Shown: positions 1 through 6,802, counted from the stretch's first letter. The stretch: DNA of 8,291 bases from Caldilinea sp. (GCA_026389955.1 JAPLGY010000668.1:1-8291), one strand, 5' to 3'. Translations and numbers: made by a program. The notes: generated by a model not told the origin, from the sequence alone.

Positions 1-1
1 C

Positions 2-1669
2 CATGAGCCCACCCCGCTGCCCTATGCCAGCACCGCCCGCCACCTGTGGGGAGACGCCGAAGCCGGCCAGGTCGCCGACTGGATCTATGTATCCAGCGCC
101 CAGATCCACCAGATCGTCTGGGGGCTGGCTCCTGGCGGCTCTTTCCGCCACTCCGCCGAATTCCGTACGATCTTCGGCGCCGATCTGATCTATTATGTGC
201 TCAGCGGAACCATGGTGATCGCCAACCCCGAACACGGCGAGGTGCAGCGGGTGCTGCCCGGCGAAGCTGCCTTTTTTCGCCGCGATACCTGGCACCATGC
301 CTTCAATTACGGGACCGACCCGCTGCGGGTGCTGGAATTTTTTGCCCCGCCTCCTTCTCAGGGCACCTCAGGAGCTTACGCCCGCACCAAACCCTTGCTC
401 GCCCACTCCCGCTACACCGACGACCGGGCCCTCGGACGCTGGCCGATGGAACGCGCCGCGATCGAGCAGACCCAGACAATCACCGTCGTGCGCGACCAAG
501 ACTTGCTCTGGCGCTTCGAAGACGGCCAGCTCCTCGTCGGCCTGCTCTGCTCGACCGAACACCTGACCGCCGGCAAGCTGCTCCTGCCCCCAGGACACCG
601 CAGCGGCCGTCTCTGCCATCCCGGGGACAAGAGCCTCTACCTGACCCAGGGCACCCTCCACGTCTTCTGCCCCGACAAACCCGATGCGGTGCACACGGTG
701 TCTGCTGCTCCCTCTCCCCGGCATTCCAGCGCTCCAGACAGGCCTGCTGGCCCGGAGCATCCTTGCGTCGCCCTCGGCATCGATGTCGGCGGCACCAAGG
801 TCGCCGCCGGCCTGGTCGACCCACAGGGCACAGTCCTGCTGCGCCGCAGTGCACCTACCGTCGCCGACAGCCTCGCTGTGCTCGATCAGGTGCTGACACT
901 CGCCGCCAGCCTGCTCGACAGCGCCCGCGCGCTCCACTGCCCTGTAGCCGGCACAGGGCTCAGCCTGTGCGAACTCGTCACCCCAGACGGCCAGATCGCC
1001 AGCGACGACACGATCGCCTGGCGCGGCCTGCCCATCCAGACTCTTCTCGCCGAACACGCAGCCCCCGCCGTCGTCGAAGCAGACATCCGGGCCCATGCCC
1101 TGGCCGAAGCCTGCTACGGCGCCGGCCGCGGCCTCACTCCCTTTTTGTATGTCAATGTCGGCACCGGCATCAGCAGCTGCCTGGTGCTGAATGGACAGCC
1201 CTACACCGGCGTGCACGGCAATGCGCTGGTGCTGGCAACAATGCCCGTCACGGTCTTTGACGAACAAGAACGCAAAGTCGAGTTCGCCCTTGAAGCCTTT
1301 GCTTCTGGAGCCGGCCTGACCCGGCGCTACCGCCGCTACCAGGCCGACATCACCCGTGTCGAGGAAATCGTCGCCGACGCGGCCAAGGGCGACCCACACG
1401 CCACCCAGATCCTGTGCAGCGGCGGCGAGGCGCTCGGCAGCGCTCTGGCCTGGCTGGTAAATGTGCTCGACCCTGCCGCCGTGATCGTCGGCGGCGGGGT
1501 CGGGCTGGCCGCAGGGCTGTACTGGGAGCAGGCGCTGACCACCGCCCGCGCCCAAATCTACGCCGACGCCAGCCGCCAGGTGCCGATCGTGCCCGCAGCC
1601 ACAGGCCGCGACGCAGGTATCATCGGCGCCGCGGCCTGCATCTTTCAGAAGAGCCAGCACGGCTGTTGA
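2..1669 (+). CDS. Cupin-ROK fusion protein, sugar-kinase-like (5' end outside window)
   Basis: The frame is open to the left edge and has no ATG or GTG before 197. A start at GTG 197 would cut through the first cupin, so the gene begins upstream. The visible part is 555 residues, numbered from position 2. Residues about 35-110 form a complete cupin, with G-rich motif 1 and His50, then motif 2 (PGEAAFF to WHH, His98/99). Residues about 170-230 start a second cupin (HPGDKSLYLTQGTLHVF) that ends before its motif 2. A Pro/Ser/Ala linker (about 231-257) leads to a ROK domain: ATP loop DVGGTK (261-266), likely catalytic Asp361 in EADIRAHALAE, GTG (387-389) and a late VIVGGGV. ROK proteins are sugar kinases or repressors; no DNA-binding region is visible. 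The usual GEIGH sugar-binding motif is replaced (HGNALVLAT, 405-413) and the CxCGxxGC zinc motif is absent, so kinase activity is uncertain. Cytoplasmic. The next gene follows after 44 bp. Confidence 0.85.
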   Translation, partial: HEPTPLPYASTARHLWGDAEAGQVADWIYVSSAQIHQIVWGLAPGGSFRHSAEFRTIFGADLIYYVLSGTMVIANPEHGEVQRVLPGEAAFFRRDTWHHAFNYGTDPLRVLEFFAPPPSQGTSGAYARTKPLLAHSRYTDDRALGRWPMERAAIEQTQTITVVRDQDLLWRFEDGQLLVGLLCSTEHLTAGKLLLPPGHRSGRLCHPGDKSLYLTQGTLHVFCPDKPDAVHTVSAAPSPRHSSAPDRPAGPEHPCVALGIDVGGTKVAAGLVDPQGTVLLRRSAPTVADSLAVLDQVLTLAASLLDSARALHCPVAGTGLSLCELVTPDGQIASDDTIAWRGLPIQTLLAEHAAPAVVEADIRAHALAEACYGAGRGLTPFLYVNVGTGISSCLVLNGQPYTGVHGNALVLATMPVTVFDEQERKVEFALEAFASGAGLTRRYRRYQADITRVEEIVADAAKGDPHATQILCSGGEALGSALAWLVNVLDPAAVIVGGGVGLAAGLYWEQALTTARAQIYADASRQVPIVPAATGRDAGIIGAAACIFQKSQHGC

Positions 1670-1699
1670 CGTGCCTGTCCGAGCATCGCTCTGTCAACC

Positions 1700-1707
1700 A
1701 GGGGAAG
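1700..1707 (+). promoter_or_regulatory. Ribosome binding site of the methyltransferase-like gene
   Basis: The purine-rich AGGGGAAG lies 6 bases before ATG 1714. The reading frame is open further upstream, overlapping the ROK gene, so this site is what fixes the start at 1714. Confidence 0.6.
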
Positions 1708-1713
1708 TCGCTG

Positions 1714-2562
1714 ATGTCCCAGACACCACCGTGGTACCTGCAATACCCTGAGGTCAAATACCGCCGCAACTGGCGCAGCTGGCCGCTGATCCGCCAGCTG
1801 CGCAGCTTGCAGTGGCGCCGACTGCGCCCGCTGGCCGCAGGTCGCCAGGAAGAGCTCTCGGTGATCCGCTACTACTGGGCAGATTTTCTGGAGAGCCGAC
1901 GCCCCGATCTGCGCGGCCGTGGCCTCGAAATCGGCGAAACCGCGACCCTTCGCCACTACGGCGGCCCTGCACTCACCCAGGCCGACGCCATCGACCTCAC
2001 CCCCCACAGCCCTGCAGTCCGCATCGTCGCCGACCTGGCACGCGCCGATGGCGTGCCCGGCGAGCAGTACGACTGCTTCCTGATGCAGTTCACCACCAAT
2101 GTGATCTTCGACATCCGCTCCGCACTCTACCACGCACTCCGCCTGCTCGTCCCCGGTGGGGTGCTCCTCACCAATTTCTGGTGCACCGATTTTTATTTTG
2201 CACGCGGGCTGGAGATGGGCACCGGCGCACCGCTCTATATGCACTGGTTTTTTACCCCGGTCCAGGTCGAAAACCTGCTGCACGAGGTCGGGCTGACCCC
2301 CGCCGACTACCAGCTCACCGTCTACGGCAACCTGCTGGCCAAAAATGCGTTCCTGCTCAACCTGCCAGCCCGCGAGCTGACCCCCGCCGAACGTGATTTC
2401 CAAGACCCAGGGCAGCCCCTGCTGATCTGCGCACGGCTGGTTCGCCCGGTCGGCTGGCAGCTGTCCCCCCCCGCCACACGCCAGCCGAGCTGGCTGCCCC
2501 CCGGCCCCCCGCTGCGGCTGGCAGCCGAGACAGGCCATTTCGGAGACGCTTATCTGCGCTGA
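1714..2562 (+). CDS. Class I SAM-dependent methyltransferase-like protein
   Basis: This 282-residue cytoplasmic protein has the layout of a methyltransferase type 11 Rossmann domain. The first strand and loop are GLEIG (70-74), followed by ETATLRHYGG. An acidic second strand is near DAIDLTP, then IVADLARADGVPGEQYDCF (about 105-123), and the post-core motif LVPGGVLLTNF starts at 145. This order resembles a group of Chloroflexota and cyanobacterial methyltransferases often found near glycosyltransferases, with cores like LEIGD...FGG and ADLTRAD.IP...FDC. The glycine-rich SAM loop (normally GxGxG) is reduced to GETATLRHYGG, so SAM binding is not assured. The last 35 or so residues are Pro-rich and look disordered. 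ATG 1714 was chosen for its Shine-Dalgarno site and because the domain starts soon after. It lies 44 bp after the ROK gene and 59 bp before the binding-protein gene. The substrate is unknown; methylation of a sugar or sugar acid would suit the context but is a guess. Confidence 0.72.
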   Translation: MSQTPPWYLQYPEVKYRRNWRSWPLIRQLRSLQWRRLRPLAAGRQEELSVIRYYWADFLESRRPDLRGRGLEIGETATLRHYGGPALTQADAIDLTPHSPAVRIVADLARADGVPGEQYDCFLMQFTTNVIFDIRSALYHALRLLVPGGVLLTNFWCTDFYFARGLEMGTGAPLYMHWFFTPVQVENLLHEVGLTPADYQLTVYGNLLAKNAFLLNLPARELTPAERDFQDPGQPLLICARLVRPVGWQLSPPATRQPSWLPPGPPLRLAAETGHFGDAYLR

Positions 2563-2609
2563 CGACGCTCTGCGTCCGTCCCGTTTATCGTGATACCGAA
2601 TTCTTGCTC

Positions 2610-2618
2610 AGGAGGAAA
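2610..2618 (+). promoter_or_regulatory. Strong ribosome binding site of the binding-protein gene
   Basis: AGGAGGAAA ends 3 bases before ATG 2622, with the AGGAGG core 6 bases away. It is the strongest Shine-Dalgarno match in the window, fitting the high expression usual for solute-binding proteins, and it selects ATG 2622 over an in-frame TTG at 2604. The 59-bp gap 2563-2621 shows no convincing promoter or terminator. Confidence 0.8.
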
Positions 2619-2621
2619 TCT

Positions 2622-3800
2622 ATGAAAGACAGTCTTGTCCACAATTCGATCAGCCGACGCCACTTCCTGCAGATGGCAGGGCTGGCGCTCGGCGCTGCGA
2701 CGCTGGCAGCCTGCGCCCCCGCCGCAGCCCCCGCCACAGCCCCCGCCGCAGCCGGCGAACAGACCACCATCTCTTGGTGGAACGGCTTCAGCACCCCTAC
2801 CGGCCAGGAGATCGGCCCCCAGATTATCGGGGAGTTCGAGGCCATACACCCCAACATCCGGATCGAGTACGAAATAGGGCAGACCTATGGCCTGCCCGCC
2901 TCCGCCGCGGGGGCCGCCATGTTCTTCAACACCGACCGCTTCACCGAACGCGGCATCACCAGGACACGCGCCGATATCCCCACCACCTGGGCAGATCTGC
3001 GCGCCCTCTCCGATGAGCTGACAACTCGCGAAAACGGCGAACTCAAAGAGGTCGGCTTCATGCCCCCCTGGGACGCCACCTGGCTCTACCCGGTCTGGAG
3101 CAAACTCAACGGCGGCCAGATCTTCGACGCCGCCAACAGCGTCTACACCGTCAACAGCCCGGAAAATCTCGGCTGGGTCGAAAGCTGGGCCTCCTGGATC
3201 GACCAGGCCTACGGCGGAGACTTCGAACAACTCAACATTCTCGGCAACTGGGGCAGCGCCTACCCGCACGACAACTCCGCCTACTACAACGGCCTTTCTT
3301 CGATCAAAGTCGACGGAAGCTGGATTATGACCGACGTCGACTTCCCCTTCCAGTGGGAGGTCGCTCCCCTGCCCTACGGGCCCAGCGGCACCGGCACAGC
3401 CTCCGGCTTCTGGCCCAACTGGTTCGCCCAACCCAAAGGCGGCGCTCACCCCAACGAAGGCTTCCTCTTTATCGAACACTTCTGCACCAAAGGCTGGGAA
3501 ATCTGGTACCGCGCCATCCCAGATACCCCAGCCTGGCGCGGGGCCTCACGCGACGTCGTCACCCAGGCGCTGATCGACAAGGTCGGCGAAGAACGGGCAC
3601 TGGACCTCCACCGCTTCTTCCTCGACGCACTGGAATATGCCGCCCCCATGTGGGACTCGCCCATCAACAACTTTGCCTCTGACACGCTGCAAAGCGCTGT
3701 CACCGCCGTGCTGGGCAAGGCCAAGACGGTGCAAGAAGCCCTGGACGAGGCCCAGGCGCTGATCCAGGCCAAACTGGAGGAAACCCTCCAGTCCGCATAG
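2622..3800 (+). CDS. ABC transporter sugar-binding lipoprotein (family 1), apparently internally shortened
   Basis: This 392-residue extracellular protein is the substrate receptor for the two permeases downstream. The N-terminus has a twin-arginine motif (SRRHFLQ, 11-17), a hydrophobic stretch and the lipobox LAAC with Cys31, so it is likely Tat-exported and lipid-anchored. An Ala/Pro linker (32-45) follows. The fold starts with TTISWWNGFSTPTGQEI and FEAIHPNIRIEYE (to 84), then jumps at once to QTYGLPASAAGAAMFFNTDRF (87 onward). In family 1 binding proteins, some 70-90 residues with the G.xPDV strand normally separate these two elements; here they are missing. The rest looks complete: PTTWADL, the hinge region, IKVDGSWIMTDVD, and a C-terminal helix near QEALDEAQALIQAKLEE. 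The total is also short for the family (usually about 420-460). Sugar binding may be impaired, or the block may be a real deletion or an assembly error. The ligand is not predictable. Confidence 0.88.
   Translation: MKDSLVHNSISRRHFLQMAGLALGAATLAACAPAAAPATAPAAAGEQTTISWWNGFSTPTGQEIGPQIIGEFEAIHPNIRIEYEIGQTYGLPASAAGAAMFFNTDRFTERGITRTRADIPTTWADLRALSDELTTRENGELKEVGFMPPWDATWLYPVWSKLNGGQIFDAANSVYTVNSPENLGWVESWASWIDQAYGGDFEQLNILGNWGSAYPHDNSAYYNGLSSIKVDGSWIMTDVDFPFQWEVAPLPYGPSGTGTASGFWPNWFAQPKGGAHPNEGFLFIEHFCTKGWEIWYRAIPDTPAWRGASRDVVTQALIDKVGEERALDLHRFFLDALEYAAPMWDSPINNFASDTLQSAVTAVLGKAKTVQEALDEAQALIQAKLEETLQSA
2715..2750 (+). repeat. Three 12-bp tandem repeats in the lipoprotein linker
   Basis: Three copies of GCCCCCGCC(G/A)CA directly follow the lipobox Cys codon and encode APAA, APAT, APAA. 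Such a repeat can change length by slippage without breaking the frame, altering only the flexible membrane tether. Confidence 0.85.
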
Positions 3801-3810
3801 TCTGCACTGC

Positions 3811-3851
3811 GTCTGCATCTGCCTGGAGGAATGCCCCAGGCAGATGCAGAC
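3811..3851 (+). repeat. Perfect 16-bp inverted repeat between binding-protein and permease genes
   Basis: The left arm GTCTGCATCTGCCTGG (3811-3826) is exactly complementary to the right arm at 3836-3851, with a 9-base loop. No T-run follows, so it is unlikely to be a full intrinsic terminator. Its place after the binding-protein stop codon matches intercistronic stem-loops of other ABC operons (the malE-malF case is the known model), which protect the upstream message or reduce readthrough so that receptor exceeds permease. Confidence 0.85.
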
Positions 3852-3853
3852 AA

Positions 3854-3861
3854 GAGAGGAG
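3854..3861 (+). promoter_or_regulatory. Ribosome binding site of the first permease gene
   Basis: GAGAGGAG lies 6 bases before ATG 3868. Two other in-frame ATGs, at 3844 (inside the hairpin arm) and 3862 (abutting this site), are poorly placed, so 3868 is preferred. Confidence 0.7.
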
Positions 3862-3867
3862 ATGCCC

Positions 3868-4782
3868 ATGTCCCGTCGTCTGCGCGATACAGCGCGCGCC
3901 TATCTGTTCGTCTCTCCCTGGCTGATCTCGCTGGCGGTCTTTACCGCCTATCCCATGCTGGCCTCGTTTTATTTTTCGTTGACCCGCTACACCGTGATCC
4001 AGCCACCCGCCTGGATCGGCCTGGAAAATTTCCAGGTCATGTTCTCCAAAGATGAACTCTTCTGGCTGGCAACCTGGAACACGCTCTACTACACGGTCGT
4101 CTCTGTGCCGCTGCAGATGTTGGTGGCGCTGCTGCTGGCCACCCTGCTCAACCACAGCACACGCGGCATCGGCTTCTACCGCACAGCCTTCTACCTGCCC
4201 AGCCTGGTGCCAGCCGTGGTCACCACCCTGCTCTGGATGTTGATCCTGGACCCGCGCGCCGGGCTGGCCAATGCCGCACTGGAAGCACTCGGCCTGCCCA
4301 AGCTGGGCTGGATGCACAGCGCTGCCTGGTCCAAACCGTCGCTGATCCTCATCTCGCTCTGGGTCGGGGTCGGCCAGCCGATGCTGATCTTTCTGGCAGG
4401 GCTCAAAGATACCCCCCAGTCGCTCCTCGAAGCCGCCACCATCGACGGCGCCAACCGCTGGCAGCGCTACTGGCGTGTGGTGATCCCACTGCTCACCCCC
4501 ACCATTTTCTTCAACCTGCTGATCACGCTGATCGCCTCGTTTCAAGTCTTTACCACAGCGTTCATCGCCACCGCCACCGCCACCGGCGCCACCGCCGCAG
4601 GCCCGCTCAATTCCATGCTGGTCTATATGGTGCACCTCTACCGGCAAGGCTTCCGCTACTCTTCGATGGGCTACGCCTCCGCCATGGCCGTCGTCCTCTT
4701 CCTGGCCCTGGTCCTGCTGACCCTGCTCGTCGTACGCTCTTCGCGCGGCTGGGTACATTACGAAGGAGCCCCCCCACGATGA
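3868..4782 (+). CDS. Carbohydrate ABC transporter permease, MalF/UgpA type (CUT1)
   Basis: This 304-residue inner-membrane protein is one half of the transport channel. The first membrane segment is AYLFVSPWLISLAVFTAYPML (about 11-31), and hydrophobicity suggests six segments in all. The inner-membrane permease signature spans about 90-275, with the EAA loop EAATIDGANRWQRYWRVVIP starting at Glu188, which contacts the ATPase. Features of this family near the N-terminus are present: SLTRY and WIGLENFQVMF. The last periplasmic loop carries an unusual Thr/Ala run (FIATATATGATAAGPLNS) where relatives usually have a short TxGGP turn. It is encoded after the binding protein and before its partner permease, in the usual CUT1 order. 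No ATP-binding subunit lies in the window; a shared MsmK/UgpC-like ATPase elsewhere is likely. Confidence 0.95.
   Translation: MSRRLRDTARAYLFVSPWLISLAVFTAYPMLASFYFSLTRYTVIQPPAWIGLENFQVMFSKDELFWLATWNTLYYTVVSVPLQMLVALLLATLLNHSTRGIGFYRTAFYLPSLVPAVVTTLLWMLILDPRAGLANAALEALGLPKLGWMHSAAWSKPSLILISLWVGVGQPMLIFLAGLKDTPQSLLEAATIDGANRWQRYWRVVIPLLTPTIFFNLLITLIASFQVFTTAFIATATATGATAAGPLNSMLVYMVHLYRQGFRYSSMGYASAMAVVLFLALVLLTLLVVRSSRGWVHYEGAPPR
4567..4584 (+). repeat. Three GCCACC hexamers in the permease gene
   Basis: Three consecutive in-frame GCCACC units encode (Ala-Thr)3 in a periplasmic loop. This looks like slippage expansion of a loop that is short in relatives. Confidence 0.7.
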
Positions 4783-4823
4783 GACCCGCCAGCCAGCGCC
4801 ATGCCCCATTTCCTTTTTTGACC

Positions 4824-4829
4824 AGGAGG
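4824..4829 (+). promoter_or_regulatory. Ribosome binding site of the second permease gene
   Basis: AGGAGG stands 8 bases before ATG 4838. The 55-bp gap before the gene shows no other structure. Confidence 0.75.
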
Positions 4830-4837
4830 CACCCCAG

Positions 4838-5674
4838 ATGAACCTTCGCCGCTGGACAGAGCCTGTACTGAGCCATCTGCTGCTGATCGCAGTGGCGCTG
4901 CTCTTTTTGATCCCGCTCTGGTGGCTGCTCATCACTTCGATCAAACCGCTCAACCAGATCTTGACAATCCCACCGATCTGGTGGCCCCCCTCCCCCCAGT
5001 GGCAAAATTACGTGGACACGCTGACCTCACCTGCCTTTCCCTTCTGGCAGCTGATGGGCAATACACTCTTTTATTGCGTCGTCTCCACCATCGGTACAGT
5101 GGTTTCCTCCGCCGTCGTCGCCTATGCCTTCGCCCGCATGCGCTTTGTCGGCCGCGACCTGCTCTTTGCCATCACACTCGCCACCCTGCTGCTGCCCGGC
5201 GTCGTCACGCTGATCCCCACCTACGTGCTCTTTCAACGCATGGGGCTGGTGGGCACCTACGCCCCGCTGATCGTCCCCTACTTTTTTGCCAGCGCCTTCA
5301 ATATCTTTTTGCTGCGCCAGTTCATGCTCACCATCCCCGTCGAGCTGAGCGATGCCGCCCATGTCGACGGGGCCGGCGACTTCCGGGTGCTCTGGCAGAT
5401 CATCCTGCCGCTGGTCAAACCAGCCCTGATCGTGGTCGCAATTTTCAACTTTATCTACGCCTGGAACGATTTTCTGGGTCCGCTGCTCTACCTGGACGAT
5501 TCCAGCCGCTATCCTTTTTCGATCGGGCTCTATGCCTTTCGAAGCCGCTTCGCCCTGCAGTGGAATTTGATCACCGCTGCGGCTCTCACCATCACTGTCC
5601 CCCTGATCGCTGCCTTCTTCGCCCTGCAGCGCTATTTTATCGAGGGCGTCACGCTCACCGGTGTGAAAGGCTGA
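4838..5674 (+). CDS. Carbohydrate ABC transporter permease, MalG/UgpE type (CUT1)
   Basis: This 278-residue inner-membrane protein pairs with the preceding permease to form the channel. Six membrane segments are suggested, starting with HLLLIAVALLFLIPLWWLLITS (about 13-34). The family markers are clear: SIKP after the first segment, SSAVVAYAFARMRFVGRD before the third, and the EAA loop ELSDAAHVDGAGDFRVLWQI from Glu169 leading to ILPLVKPALI. The loop is followed by FIYAWNDFLGPLLYL and the usual C-terminal end QRYFIEGVTLTGVKG. Its length of 278 is normal for the family. The next gene starts only 6 bases after the stop, so translational coupling is likely. Confidence 0.96.
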   Translation: MNLRRWTEPVLSHLLLIAVALLFLIPLWWLLITSIKPLNQILTIPPIWWPPSPQWQNYVDTLTSPAFPFWQLMGNTLFYCVVSTIGTVVSSAVVAYAFARMRFVGRDLLFAITLATLLLPGVVTLIPTYVLFQRMGLVGTYAPLIVPYFFASAFNIFLLRQFMLTIPVELSDAAHVDGAGDFRVLWQIILPLVKPALIVVAIFNFIYAWNDFLGPLLYLDDSSRYPFSIGLYAFRSRFALQWNLITAAALTITVPLIAAFFALQRYFIEGVTLTGVKG

Positions 5675-5680
5675 ACCAAA

Positions 5681-6751
5681 ATGGCTCCTCTCCGATTGGC
5701 TCTGCTCGGCTGCGGCGACGTCGCCCAGCGCGATTATCTCCCTGAATTTCACCGCCTGGCCGGCCGCGCCGAACTCGTGGCCGTCTGCACCCGCACCCCT
5801 GAAAGGCTGCGCTGGGCCCAACAGCACTATCAGATCCCGTACGGCTACACAGAGTTTCAGCAGATGCTCGCCGAACACGCCGCCGACGCAGTCATCAACC
5901 TCACACCGATCCCCCTCCACGACGCCACCAACCGGGCAATCCTGGAGGCCGGCTACCACCTCTACAGCGAAAAACCAGCAGCCCGCTCAGCCCGCTCAGC
6001 CCGCACGCTGGCCAGCCTGGCCCACCAGCACTGCCTCCAGGCCCTCTGCGCACCCTCCATCCGCCTCTTCCCCCAGCTGCAGTTTGTCCGCCAGCTGCTC
6101 GCAGAAGAGACGATCGGCCCCGTCCACTCCGCCCACGGGCAGGGCCTCTTCGGGGTCCCCCCGTGGGAGGGCTACCCCTCAGACCCCACTCCCTTCTTTG
6201 CCGCCGGTGCCGGCCCCATGCTGGACATTGGGGTCTATCCGCTGCATGCGCTCACTGCGCTGCTGGGGCCTGTCCGACGTGTCACTGCGCTGGTCGCCCG
6301 CGTGCAGGAAAGCTTCACCGTCGACACCGGCCCCCACACCGGGCTGCGCGTGCCGATCGAAGCCGCCGACCACTGGCAGCTGCTGCTCGACTTCGGCAAC
6401 GCCTGTTTTGCCCACGTGGCCGCCAACGCCGTGGTCGTCGACACCCGCAGCCCGCCACTCGAACTGCATGGGCTGGCCGGCACGATCGCGTTCGACCCGA
6501 TCTACGTCGACCAGCCAGTGCAGCTGCGCCGCCGCAGCGACAGCTGGCAGGAGATCCTCCCTCCCTTTCCCCCCAATCCCCCAGGACGCAGTCGCGGCCC
6601 CGACCACCTGCTGGGGATCCTCCATCTGCTCGACTGTATCGAAGGGCGCTGCGAACCGCTGCTGGGGTTCGAACAGGCAGCCCATGTCCTGCAAATTATT
6701 GAAGCAGCCCAGGAGTCTGCCGCCACCGGCTGCGCTGTTGCCATCGACTGA
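5681..6751 (+). CDS. Gfo/Idh/MocA family NAD(P)-dependent oxidoreductase (first of two)
   Basis: This 356-residue cytoplasmic dehydrogenase likely oxidises or reduces the imported sugar or a derivative. An N-terminal Rossmann fold opens with LRLALLGCGDVAQ (Gly10, Gly12). The catalytic-lysine motif is EKP (97-99, Lys98), and the C-terminal alpha/beta domain has GAGPMLDIGVYPLH with Asp182, Tyr186 and His189. The D-x-G-x-Y form matches the glucose-fructose oxidoreductase branch, where Lys, Asp and Tyr are catalytic, rather than the D-x-G-x-H of inositol dehydrogenases. Length is normal. Only a weak Shine-Dalgarno (AAAGG, 5666-5670) precedes ATG 5681, so translation probably depends on the upstream permease. 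The last codons form one arm of an 18-bp inverted repeat. A tandem 9-bp repeat sits just after the EKP motif. The substrate is unknown. Confidence 0.92.
   Translation: MAPLRLALLGCGDVAQRDYLPEFHRLAGRAELVAVCTRTPERLRWAQQHYQIPYGYTEFQQMLAEHAADAVINLTPIPLHDATNRAILEAGYHLYSEKPAARSARSARTLASLAHQHCLQALCAPSIRLFPQLQFVRQLLAEETIGPVHSAHGQGLFGVPPWEGYPSDPTPFFAAGAGPMLDIGVYPLHALTALLGPVRRVTALVARVQESFTVDTGPHTGLRVPIEAADHWQLLLDFGNACFAHVAANAVVVDTRSPPLELHGLAGTIAFDPIYVDQPVQLRRRSDSWQEILPPFPPNPPGRSRGPDHLLGILHLLDCIEGRCEPLLGFEQAAHVLQIIEAAQESAATGCAVAID
5981..6007 (+). repeat. 9-bp tandem repeat next to the EKP motif
   Basis: Two exact copies of GCCCGCTCA and a third partial copy (GCCCGCACG) encode ARS-ARS-ART in the helix after the catalytic EKP. 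The helix length still fits the family, so this may be a local duplication that replaced ordinary residues. Confidence 0.75.
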
Positions 6752-6786
6752 AAAGATACTTCAACGTGTGGCAACAGCGCAGCCGG
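6726..6786 (+). repeat. Perfect 18-bp inverted repeat with the stop codon in its loop
   Basis: CCGGCTGCGCTGTTGCCA (6726-6743) is exactly complementary to 6769-6786. The 25-base loop holds the TGA stop (6749-6751) of the first oxidoreductase. The left arm is coding, so a ribosome finishing that gene would keep the stem open. No T-run follows. It may stabilise mRNA or modulate expression of the second oxidoreductase. Confidence 0.85.
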
Positions 6787-6802
6787 GGACGGCTGGCCAC
6801 AC
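6766..6802 (+). promoter_or_regulatory. Alternative hairpin competing with the 18-bp repeat
   Basis: CAGCCG (6780-6785) pairs with CGGCTG (6790-6795) around a GGGA loop, and GTGTGGC (6766-6772) pairs with GCCACAC (6796-6802), leaving a 7-base bulge on the left side. Bases 6769-6785 are shared with the right arm of the 18-bp repeat, so the two structures exclude each other. The ribosome binding site of the next gene (6824-6831) lies 22 bases downstream, outside both. Confidence 0.55.

Noticed and set aside
46..1260. 404-codon + strand frame overlapping the cupin-ROK gene
   Set aside because: The translation is almost pure Arg/Pro/Ala/His, typical of a shifted frame in GC-rich coding DNA.
368..1660. 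Long reading frame on the minus strand opposite the ROK gene (430 codons)
   Set aside because: High-GC codon bias commonly leaves the antisense frame open. The translation is low-complexity Gly/Ala/Val/Asp-rich without a recognisable domain, and the + strand carries clear ROK motifs.
2563..2621. Promoter before the binding-protein gene
   Set aside because: No pair of -35 and -10 hexamers with sensible spacing was found in this 59-bp gap.
3844..3864. Earlier ATG starts for the first permease (3844 and 3862)
   Set aside because: 3844 lies in the hairpin arm with no Shine-Dalgarno site, and 3862 abuts the GAGAGGAG; 3868 has proper spacing.
2550..5959. Long minus-strand frames at 2550-3479, 3700-4953 and 5027-5959
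   Set aside because: They lie opposite well-identified transporter and oxidoreductase genes, and their Gly/Gln/Asp-rich translations show no domain. The 3700-4953 frame crosses three genes and two gaps, which fits chance openness.
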